From Microgenomates group bacterium RIFCSPHIGHO2_01_FULL_45_11 (GTDB taxonomy: Bacteria > Patescibacteriota > Microgenomatia > UBA1400 > 2-01-FULL-45-11): a DNA stretch of 36,561 nt. Position 1 is the stretch's first letter. Each line of letters opens with the position of its first letter. The notes below the pieces were generated by a model, which was not told the DNA's origin, searched no databases, and saw only the letters and a program-made list of their open reading frames with translations. The translations under genes were made by a program, and so were the position numbers. Below are positions 7,629 to 15,096 of the stretch, in pieces. The DNA lies in assembly GCA_001803465.1 (NCBI GenBank), contig MHDE01000019.1:1-36561 (forward strand), given 5' to 3'.

Positions 7629-8915
7629 ATGCATAACCAATCTTTTGACCTGTCTCTCAAGGAAATTTCTAAAATTGAAGGCACTGCCGGCATAGACGTT
7701 AAAGTCACTGATGGCAAGGTCGAAGACGTCAAACTCAAACTCACCGATTACCGTCGCTTTTATACCAACGCCGTTCGCGGTAAACCGGTTAACGCCGTCC
7801 CCCAATTAGTTGCCCGCATCTGCGGCACCTGCAGTAACGCTCATCTTCTCGCCAGCCTCAAGGCCATTGAGCTCGGCCTCAACATAACCCCATCTCCCCA
7901 AACTCAACTGATGCGCCGTCTGCTTACCAATGGCCTCATGATCCGCGACCACGGCCTCCACCTTTACGTTTTCGCTTTACCGGACGTTCTCGGCAAAGAT
8001 TCAATTCTTGATTTTGACGAAGCTAACCCCCATGAGCATCAACTTCTCCACGACACCTTCACCGTCAAACAAGCCGGCAACCAACTTTCGGTTGCCTTCG
8101 GCGGCCGTAGCGTCCACGCTCCTTACCCCACCATCGGCGGCTTCACTCACTTTCCCAGTAACCAAGACATCAAAATATCTATAAAACAACTTGAAGAAGC
8201 CCGCCCCGCCGCTCTTTTCTTAATCAAAGTCTTTACCAACTGCTCCTTCAACCAAGAAGATAAAACCCTCTACGTCTCCCTCACTCACGACCATTACGAC
8301 TTTCTTGATGGTTTAGTTACCACCTCAACCAGTCTGAAAATATCTCCCAGTGAAGCTCGACCACATCTTAACCGGATCGACATTCCCTACTCTCAAGGCG
8401 CTAGCTATACTTGGGATAATCAAGCATTCATGGTCGGTGCTTTATCCAGAATTAATCTAGCCAAAACAAAACTTCATCCTTCTACCCAGCGTGATGCCGC
8501 TTCTGCACTTAATTTCTTTCCCTCCACCAACATTTTCCATAACAACCTCGCTCAAGCCATTGAAATTCTCCACTGCCTCGACGACAGTTTAGACATTCTC
8601 CGCTCACAAACTTTTTCTCCTGAACCATTAGCTCAATCCTCGCAGGCAGAAGGGCAGGGAACTGGTATTATCGAGGCACCGAGAGGCCTCCTCTACCACG
8701 CTTACGACATAAAAGACCGACTGGTAACCAAAGCCGAAATCATTGTTCCCACCGGTCAAAACCAGTTGAGCATGGAGAAAAATGCTCGCCAAGTTGTTGA
8801 AAAAAATCTTGACCAAGAAAAAGAAATTATCGCCTTAGAACTGGAAAAATGTATCCGCGCCTACGACCCCTGCATTTCTTGTGCAACCCATTTTCTCAAA
8901 ATCCGTTGGCTTTAA
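7629..8915 (+). CDS. [NiFe]-hydrogenase large (catalytic) subunit
   Basis: L1 motif RICGTCSNAH and L2 motif DPCISCATH both intact, so all four Ni-ligand cysteines are present. ORF track starts at TTG 7623; ATG at 7629 preferred. Confidence 0.95.
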   Translation: MHNQSFDLSLKEISKIEGTAGIDVKVTDGKVEDVKLKLTDYRRFYTNAVRGKPVNAVPQLVARICGTCSNAHLLASLKAIELGLNITPSPQTQLMRRLLTNGLMIRDHGLHLYVFALPDVLGKDSILDFDEANPHEHQLLHDTFTVKQAGNQLSVAFGGRSVHAPYPTIGGFTHFPSNQDIKISIKQLEEARPAALFLIKVFTNCSFNQEDKTLYVSLTHDHYDFLDGLVTTSTSLKISPSEARPHLNRIDIPYSQGASYTWDNQAFMVGALSRINLAKTKLHPSTQRDAASALNFFPSTNIFHNNLAQAIEILHCLDDSLDILRSQTFSPEPLAQSSQAEGQGTGIIEAPRGLLYHAYDIKDRLVTKAEIIVPTGQNQLSMEKNARQVVEKNLDQEKEIIALELEKCIRAYDPCISCATHFLKIRWL

Positions 8916-9312
8916 GGATACCAGCAACCTCAACTGCCGCCTTTTTTTCTGACAAATTTGCTGGCACTGCCACGATGTTAATTTTTGGCAGCTTCTTTAA
9001 TTTCTTTAGAAGCGATAGTTCAAACCCCAAATCATAATCATGAACGCTAACACTTTTTACTAGAATAAACTTGTCTATGTCGTCAAATACAGTGGTTGTA
9101 TCAATTCCCACTGCAGAGTCTAATAACCAACATTTTCCTACAGACTGCTCCAATGTTTCGGTCGGATCAAACTCTTTGAATTCAACTTTAGGAAATTGCC
9201 GCTTCAGCCTTGGCAGCAACTTAATTACCAACGAATCTTGAGGCACCACCGGACTCCCTAATACCCGTACTATTTTTTTAACACTACTCATTACTTTCTG
9301 TTCATTGTTCAT
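8896..9312 (-). CDS. Hydrogenase maturation endopeptidase (HycI/HyaD/HoxW-type) family protein
   Basis: ORF 138 aa; VLGSPVVPQDS near N-terminus, LLDSAVGID, SVHDYDLGFELSLLKKL (conserved His region). True start may be the internal Met of MSSVKKIVRVLGSP. Confidence 0.78.
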   Translation of the reverse strand: MNNEQKVMSSVKKIVRVLGSPVVPQDSLVIKLLPRLKRQFPKVEFKEFDPTETLEQSVGKCWLLDSAVGIDTTTVFDDIDKFILVKSVSVHDYDLGFELSLLKKLKKLPKINIVAVPANLSEKKAAVEVAGILKANGF

Positions 9313-9315
9313 TCA

Positions 9316-10062
9316 CTAAAGCGTCTCATTCGCCAACCGCAAATTATGACGAGTATAATGGGAAAGCCACGCTACTTGCTTTAAAGTCAGTTTCTCACAG
9401 ATAAACCCCCAGTGATAACTCACCCAATCACCAGGCTTTAAAGACTTGGCTAACCCAACATCGACTGAAGGAATTACTTCTCTAATAACATTACTTTCAA
9501 TAACTAGCTTACCCTTTCGATAAATCAACTGTTGAGTTTTAAGCTGTATTTTTAAACTTTGAAATTTTAAATTTGAATTATTAATTATCCTTCCCCACCC
9601 TATCCGACACTCGTTCATTGAGTCAATTGTGTGATCAATAGTCAGATGACCTGTTCGAGTAAAAATAGAGAACACATGAAAACTATGGTGAAAAAAAGCA
9701 CCCTTAGGAATCTTATCCGTTATCCACCGCCACACTTTAGTCTGAAGTCTTTTTTTTAACTGCTGCCCATAAAGCAGTGTCTCTGCCATTTCTTTTTGAC
9801 GAACTTGATGTAATAAATTATTTCCCACCCAATAAGCCTCCACTACCCGCTCGTCAAATGGGTCAGATAAATTATTTTCAGTGGCTATTGTTTTTAAATA
9901 CGGATAAAGCCCTTCAAAATCGACTAAATACTCTCTCAAACCCGTATCAACAATCTTCTCCGATAAATAACCCTCTAACCGTTTCCGGTTATCTGGACCA
10001 CAGTACCGGTAGTAATTCGGCGCAAACGCGTACCGGGAACACTTCAATAAGCCATCTCGCAT
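9316..10062 (-). CDS. DUF6390-like protein, hydrogenase-associated
   Basis: ORF 248 aa; MRDGLLKCSRYAFAPNYYRYCGPDNRKRLEGYL and C-terminal LTLKQVAWLSHYTRHNLRLAN. Family name recalled from resemblance, not searched. Confidence 0.65.
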   Translation of the reverse strand: MRDGLLKCSRYAFAPNYYRYCGPDNRKRLEGYLSEKIVDTGLREYLVDFEGLYPYLKTIATENNLSDPFDERVVEAYWVGNNLLHQVRQKEMAETLLYGQQLKKRLQTKVWRWITDKIPKGAFFHHSFHVFSIFTRTGHLTIDHTIDSMNECRIGWGRIINNSNLKFQSLKIQLKTQQLIYRKGKLVIESNVIREVIPSVDVGLAKSLKPGDWVSYHWGFICEKLTLKQVAWLSHYTRHNLRLANETL

Positions 10063-10064
10063 GA

Positions 10065-10985
10065 TTACTCGGTAGCAAACGGTGCTCTCACACCCTTACC
10101 CACTCTTCCTTCCACCGCCCATAAAGAAAAAAACCATACCCCAGCTACCACTAAAACCATCACCGCCACCTGTTGGAAAGGAAAAGCTTGTTTCTCAACA
10201 GCCGTCAACCCATTAGTTACCAACGTCGCCACAGTCAAAACAGTCGCCACCTGCGTTACCGGAACCAACTTTAAGGCTCGATACCACGTCGCCACATAAC
10301 CCAACAGCAATAAAGAAGTAAAACCTATCAACCCATACTGAAAAAGGGTCAATTGCGTCATCAGCTGCGCTTTGCCCTCAATCACCACCCAGGCTAAAAG
10401 TACCACTGACCCCAACCCCATCCGCGCCCCCACCACAATATCAGGGTCGACTCGACGCAATACTTTCTTGACAATCACATTCTCTATCGCCCATAACCAA
10501 GTCGCTCCCAAAATCATCAATTCTGCTTGACTAAACCGAAAACTCTTAAATCCTCCCACGAGCAGATTTGCAGAAAAAATAAGACCGAGTGCTCCCCATT
10601 GCCAAGACGACACTTTCTCTTTCAGTAACGGTATGGCGATCAGCGCCACCCAAAATACCAGCGTTTTGTGAATGAGGGAAGCATTGATTGCTGAAGTCTG
10701 GGCTAAGCCGCCAAAAAATAAATAAAAAGGAATGCTTCCACCCACAATCGCAATCACCACTAGAAGACTAATTTCCCTTTTACTCAACTGTCTTAATTTA
10801 GGCAACTTTTTAGAAATGACCAAAAAAGAAACTATTAACAACCCCACTAAGGCATTTTTCAAGGTGGTATGCACCAACGGATCACCCACTGCTGTCAGAG
10901 TAAATTTATTGGCATAATTAGCTACACCAGAAAAAAGCGCGGTTAGCACTGCTAACCAAAGACCTTTTTTAAGACCTGATCGCAT
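10065..10985 (-). CDS. EamA/DMT-superfamily membrane transporter
   Basis: About 10 hydrophobic segments; GLWLAVLTALFSGVANYANKF, LASLIHKTLVFWVALIAIPLLKEKVSSWQWGALGLIFSANLL-type EamA layout. ATG at 10985 preferred over TTG 10991. Confidence 0.82.
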   Translation of the reverse strand: MRSGLKKGLWLAVLTALFSGVANYANKFTLTAVGDPLVHTTLKNALVGLLIVSFLVISKKLPKLRQLSKREISLLVVIAIVGGSIPFYLFFGGLAQTSAINASLIHKTLVFWVALIAIPLLKEKVSSWQWGALGLIFSANLLVGGFKSFRFSQAELMILGATWLWAIENVIVKKVLRRVDPDIVVGARMGLGSVVLLAWVVIEGKAQLMTQLTLFQYGLIGFTSLLLLGYVATWYRALKLVPVTQVATVLTVATLVTNGLTAVEKQAFPFQQVAVMVLVVAGVWFFSLWAVEGRVGKGVRAPFATE

Positions 10986-11184
10986 TAACAACTCCTTTTA
11001 AAACCTGCTGCATCGTCAGGACTTCAGATGCCTTTAATTTTTCCACGGCTAAATTTGACTTTACCAGCAGCCATTGCTTTGCTCGCACCTTCCCCACCAA
11101 TCCCAGCGCTACTTCCCGCCCGTCTGTCATCATCGCCGTCTTCTCACCTGCCTTTTTTACTTGCAACGGTACCGCCAAACACAT
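10969..11184 (-). CDS. hypC: Hydrogenase maturation factor HypC/HybG family
   Basis: 71 aa starting MCLAVPLQV with the essential Cys2; HypC size and fold. Confidence 0.9.
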   Translation of the reverse strand: MCLAVPLQVKKAGEKTAMMTDGREVALGLVGKVRAKQWLLVKSNLAVEKLKASEVLTMQQVLKGVVNAIRS

Positions 11185-11196
11185 AGGAAAATCCTA
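11184..11196 (-). promoter_or_regulatory. Perfect inverted repeat abutting the hypC start codon
   Basis: Plus strand TAGGAAAATCCTA; minus strand reads CTAGGATTTTCCTATG, placing an AGGA (SD-like) in the 5' arm and the A of ATG in the 3' arm. Confidence 0.4.
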
Positions 11197-11271
11197 GCAA
11201 AACTCCTCTTCAAATACAATTCAAACTGATCTGAATTTTTCTAATGTAATCTTTCTCATTACTTATTGCTC

Positions 11272-13044
11272 TTATTCATTATTTTCCGGTGGAATATTTA
11301 AATAAAAAAAGAGTTCTTTAGCTATTTCCATCCACAAAGGCGCCGCTGTTTCAGCCGCCCAGGGCGAGATCGTCGGTTCTCGCAGTTTAACCAGCATCAC
11401 AAATTTAGGGTCATCAGCCGGCGCAAATCCTACAAAACTAGCTATCGTCTTCTCTTCATCATAATGACCGGCAATCGGAATTTGTGCCGTCCCGGTTTTA
11501 CCGGCTATCCGATAACCTCTAAGTTGGGTCCACTGGGCTTCACCGCTTTTAACCGACGCCACCATCATTTCGGTAATACTCCGGGCAGTCTTCTCCGACA
11601 CCACTTGCCGTACCACTTTCGGAGATACCGCTTGAATCTCTTCCCCTATCACTTCTTTTACCACATGAGGTTCCATCAACTTGCCGCCATTGGCCAAAGC
11701 CGCCACTGCTCTTAACATCTGTAAACTTGTCACCGCCAACCCCTGGCCAAACGACCCAGTCGCCAAATCAATGTCCCCCCACCGCTCTCGTAACTTTGGC
11801 ACCGCTTCTCCATCCAAATCAACATTAGTTGCCTCTCCGAAACCGAACCGTCGAATATAATCAACGAATTTCTCCTTGCCTAACTTCTGCCCGACAAAAA
11901 CCATCCCCACATTATCAGACCTCTCTAAAATCTCTGCCGTTGTTTGACCCGGATGATACTCATCATTCCACGTCCGTATCGTATAGGGACCAATAACTAC
12001 TCTGCCTCGACATGGTTCATCACACGTTGTCTCCGGTGCCACCACTCCCTCTTCCAAAGCTGCTGACATCACTATCACCTTAAAAGTTGATCCTGGCTCA
12101 TAAGTGTCAGCAATCGAGGGCAAGCGATAAAGATTAGAGTCGAACTTCTGATAAAAGGCCTGATCATATCCTGGCAAGCTAGCCAAAGCGACAAGCCCTC
12201 CAGTTTTAGGATCCATAATTACCACCTCACCGCTACTCGCTCCGTATTTTTTTAAGGCCTCTTCCAGTTTTTGCTCTGCCAGCCACTGGATACCTCGATT
12301 AAGATAAGTCCGAAGATCCCGACCCGTTCTTGGAGATACGTCTTCAAACCGCCCCACTGTGATTGGCCGTCCCAAAGCATCGATTTCTTGCCGGACTAAA
12401 CCTGGTCTACCGGTTAACTCAAGATTATAGAACCCCTCCAAACCAAAATAGCCTGTCGATCTACCAGTCTCATCAGAACCCAAAAATCCTGTTAGTTGCG
12501 CCGCCATCGAAGCTTCCGGATAAAATCTTGCACTCGTTTCTTCAAATCCAATCCCCGCAAAACCTAATTTTTCTACTGCCTCCTTAATTTCCGCCGCTAC
12601 CGACCGCTTTAATATTACCCATGCCAAACGAGTAGTAGTAAATTTATTCAACAATGTTTGCTGTGTCGACAACCGTAATTCATCAACCAACGCTGCCGAT
12701 GCCGTCGCCTTCATCTCTTCTGGTGAAGGCGCCAATAAAGAAGCCAGCTTTTCACTCATAACCTCTGGCTTTTCTTCCAGCTTCGGTAAATCAGCATAGA
12801 CTAGATACGCTGGCTGATTGGCAACGATTGGAAACCCGTCTTCCGCTAAAATACGGCCTCGGCTACTCGGTATTTCAATGGTCGTTGTTTGCTGTACCTC
12901 GGCAATCGCTTGCAGCTTATCTGCCGCCAGCACCTGCCAATAAAATAGGCGGCTAGTAATCATCCCCGCTACCAAGAAAAATCCTATCCGCAACCAAATG
13001 AATCTTTTCGCTAACCCGTCAGTTTTTTGAGACCTTCGTCTCAT
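11272..13044 (-). CDS. ftsI: Penicillin-binding protein 2 / FtsI-type transpeptidase
   Basis: ORF 590 aa; N-terminal TM, catalytic EPGSTFKV (SxxK), RSDNVGM (SxN), GKTGTAQ (KTG); located after rsmH/ftsL. Confidence 0.93.
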   Translation of the reverse strand: MRRRSQKTDGLAKRFIWLRIGFFLVAGMITSRLFYWQVLAADKLQAIAEVQQTTTIEIPSSRGRILAEDGFPIVANQPAYLVYADLPKLEEKPEVMSEKLASLLAPSPEEMKATASAALVDELRLSTQQTLLNKFTTTRLAWVILKRSVAAEIKEAVEKLGFAGIGFEETSARFYPEASMAAQLTGFLGSDETGRSTGYFGLEGFYNLELTGRPGLVRQEIDALGRPITVGRFEDVSPRTGRDLRTYLNRGIQWLAEQKLEEALKKYGASSGEVVIMDPKTGGLVALASLPGYDQAFYQKFDSNLYRLPSIADTYEPGSTFKVIVMSAALEEGVVAPETTCDEPCRGRVVIGPYTIRTWNDEYHPGQTTAEILERSDNVGMVFVGQKLGKEKFVDYIRRFGFGEATNVDLDGEAVPKLRERWGDIDLATGSFGQGLAVTSLQMLRAVAALANGGKLMEPHVVKEVIGEEIQAVSPKVVRQVVSEKTARSITEMMVASVKSGEAQWTQLRGYRIAGKTGTAQIPIAGHYDEEKTIASFVGFAPADDPKFVMLVKLREPTISPWAAETAAPLWMEIAKELFFYLNIPPENNE

Positions 13045-13054
13045 TGAAACTACC

Positions 13055-13372
13055 TTACTCGGAAACCAATTGTTGCGCCACTATAGCTGAAGTCGGTAAC
13101 ACCAACAGTTTAGGCTGATCGGTAAATCCCAGCTCATTGGCTTTAATCCTTATCTCCGACAGAGAAAACCGTCTCAGCACTTGCTTCTCTGCCAACTGAG
13201 TACTATACCGTAACGTCTCTGCCTCCTCCACCAGTTTTTGCAACCGTTCACCAGTTGTGGCTAGTTGCGCCGATAAAACGACGTTGACTCCGGCCAGCAA
13301 AAACCCACCCACCATCAACGTCCAAATGATCAGTGGCGGACGGTATCTAGCTGTCTGATTGTCTTTTTTCAT
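13055..13372 (-). CDS. FtsL/DivIC-like small single-TM division protein
   Basis: 105 aa with TM segment (PLIIWTLMVGGFLLAGVNVVLSA) followed by coiled-coil-prone region; synteny between rsmH and ftsI. Confidence 0.68.
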   Translation of the reverse strand: MKKDNQTARYRPPLIIWTLMVGGFLLAGVNVVLSAQLATTGERLQKLVEEAETLRYSTQLAEKQVLRRFSLSEIRIKANELGFTDQPKLLVLPTSAIVAQQLVSE

Positions 13373-13381
13373 TGTTATAAA

Positions 13382-14269
13382 TTAGATTATTTTTTCAATA
13401 CACCTAAGTTGAGCGCTCCGAGCCCGGATGTTAAATCTTTTTTCCTCCTCGCTGGGACTAAGCGGTTTGGGCGTAACCAGTTTTCCTTTTTCCTCCCCGA
13501 TCCAATCCTGAAACGTCTGTTTTACCACCCGCGCCTCTCCTTCATGAAAGCTAATGACCACCATTCGCCCCCCTCGCTTAAGCAGTGACCAGGCTTTGGG
13601 AAGAGTTTCCCTTAAGCTATTCATTTCATCGTTTACTGCCATACGTAAGGCTTGGAAAACTTTGGTAGCGGGATGAAGTCTACCCCTTCTGATCCGATAG
13701 ACTCGCTCTACCAATGAAGCCAATTGTTGGGTAGTCGTAATCGGTTCCTTACGCCGCTTATCAACTATCTCTTGAGCAATTTGTGTAGCTTTTGGCTCCT
13801 GACTGTATTTACGAAATAGGTAGGTAAGTTCCTTTTTCCCTAGCCCGTTAACCAAATCTTTGGCGGTTACTGTTAGCGTCGACGACATTCGCATATCCAA
13901 AGGCCCCTCGCGGTATAAACTAAAACCTCGCTCAGCTGTCTCCAGTTGAAAACTTGACACCCCCAAATCAAACAACACCCCATCTAAATCTTTAAAATCA
14001 TACCTTTTGGCCACCTCGTCAATCTGACTAAAGTTGTCACAAACCAAAATTAGTCGTTCATGATTCAAATCGTCTCTCTCCTTAACATAGTCAATTGCCG
14101 CTGGGTCTTGATCAATCCCTAATACCCCGGCCCCACGGCTTAACAATTCTTGACTATGCCCTCCGCCGCCGATAGTGGCATCGATGTAGCGCTTACCAAC
14201 TTCAGGTTGTAAAAGTGCAGTCACCTCGGTGACGAGAACCGGCTGGTGAAAGCTGTTACTTAAAGACAT
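13382..14269 (-). CDS. rsmH: 16S rRNA (cytosine(1402)-N4)-methyltransferase RsmH (MraW)
   Basis: ORF 295 aa; HQPVLVTEV, YIDATIGGGGHS, GVLFDLGVSSFQLE, FQALRMAVNDEM, RSAQLR. Confidence 0.95.
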   Translation of the reverse strand: MSLSNSFHQPVLVTEVTALLQPEVGKRYIDATIGGGGHSQELLSRGAGVLGIDQDPAAIDYVKERDDLNHERLILVCDNFSQIDEVAKRYDFKDLDGVLFDLGVSSFQLETAERGFSLYREGPLDMRMSSTLTVTAKDLVNGLGKKELTYLFRKYSQEPKATQIAQEIVDKRRKEPITTTQQLASLVERVYRIRRGRLHPATKVFQALRMAVNDEMNSLRETLPKAWSLLKRGGRMVVISFHEGEARVVKQTFQDWIGEEKGKLVTPKPLSPSEEEKRFNIRARSAQLRCIEKII

Positions 14270-14283
14270 GGTTCCCGCCTAAA

Positions 14284-14424
14284 TTACTTCGCTAAACGGT
14301 AGAGCGGTGTCATTGATTTAGCCTTGCCCACCGGCTCCTTCTCACCGTTCTGCTCAATTTGAGCCATGATGCGCTTAAGGTGATCCTCAAGCTGTTGGCG
14401 CATGGCTTGACCATTAAGCTGCAT
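14284..14424 (-). CDS. 46-aa small ORF between mraZ and rsmH (unknown, absent from ORF track)
   Basis: Hand translation: MQLNGQAMRQQLEDHLKRIMAQIEQNGEKEPVGKAKSMTPLYRLAK*; GGAGG 8 nt upstream of ATG; starts 3 nt after the mraZ stop and ends 14 nt before the rsmH start. Confidence 0.75.
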   Translation of the reverse strand: MQLNGQAMRQQLEDHLKRIMAQIEQNGEKEPVGKAKSMTPLYRLAK

Positions 14425-14427
14425 GGC

Positions 14428-14862
14428 CTAATCCTCCGTTTGGTCAATCGCCTCGGCAATTTCCTCGGCTCGACCTTCTAATTTTTCCAGGTAAGTATGA
14501 TACCGCTCTTGCTGCCAGATTTCTATCCGATTAAGCGCCCCTGCCAGCACTACCTTTTCCGTAAGTCCCGCAAATTGGCGCAAATGATCTGGCACCAAGA
14601 TTCTCCCTTGGGCGTCAAACTCCACTCTTTGGGCATTATAGGTTAGTAACCTGACCCACTCCCGGCTCGCCCGACGCGTCAGTGGCTTTCTTTCTGCCGC
14701 GGCAACTACTTCCTGCCAAGTCGTTTGGGGAAAAAGAAACAGACACCCTTCCAATCCTCGGGTTAAAACTGGTTCTTTCCCGAGATTTTTTCGAAATAGC
14801 GCTGGTATCGCCAGCCTCCCTTTTTGTTCAAGTGCGTGGTAATAGTGGCCTAAAAACTGCAT
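14428..14862 (-). CDS. mraZ: Transcriptional regulator MraZ
   Basis: MQFLGHYYHALEQKGRLAIPALFRKNL...YNAQRVEFDAQGRILVPDHLRQFAGL (double SpoVT-AbrB/MraZ repeats). ORF-track start (GTG 14955) rejected in favour of the conserved family start at 14862. Confidence 0.93.
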   Translation of the reverse strand: MQFLGHYYHALEQKGRLAIPALFRKNLGKEPVLTRGLEGCLFLFPQTTWQEVVAAAERKPLTRRASREWVRLLTYNAQRVEFDAQGRILVPDHLRQFAGLTEKVVLAGALNRIEIWQQERYHTYLEKLEGRAEEIAEAIDQTED

Positions 14863-14937
14863 CCTCTTTACCTTGCTCTTGATAGTTGTATTATGTAACT
14901 GGTAGTTTATATCTTGTAGCTTTTTATTACCAGTCTC

Positions 14938-14991
14938 TTCACCACTTTTCACCACTGAAATTAGTTAACGACCTTTCTATATCACTGTCAA
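14938..14991 (-). promoter_or_regulatory. Candidate mraZ promoter and MraZ operator (10-bp-period direct repeat)
   Basis: Minus strand: TTGACA (14986-14991), 17-nt spacer, weak -10 TTAACT (14963-14968), then cAGTGGTGAAaAGTGGTGAA (14938-14957), a direct repeat with 10-bp period and TGG core, overlapping the expected start site. Confidence 0.55.
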
Positions 14992-15096
14992 CCAGAAAAA
15001 GACCCGAACCTAACCTGGATGAAAACAAAAGGTGAAAATACCAAACCTTCTATCCTAGTTACCTACTTACCCCGACCAACAATAATCAGTCAGGTG

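Noticed and set aside
7094-8915. Assigning the hydrogenase to a named group (3b, 3d or 4)
   Set aside because: Small-subunit length and the missing partner genes do not settle it by eye; needs phylogeny.
8849-9037. Plus-strand 62-aa ORF spanning the large-subunit 3' end and the protease gene
   Set aside because: Overlaps two better-supported genes; no family signal. Only the convergent overlap itself is of interest.
14863-14955. N-terminal extension of MraZ from GTG 14955
   Set aside because: The conserved family start is MQFLGHYYHAL at 14862; the extension translates the candidate operator repeats.
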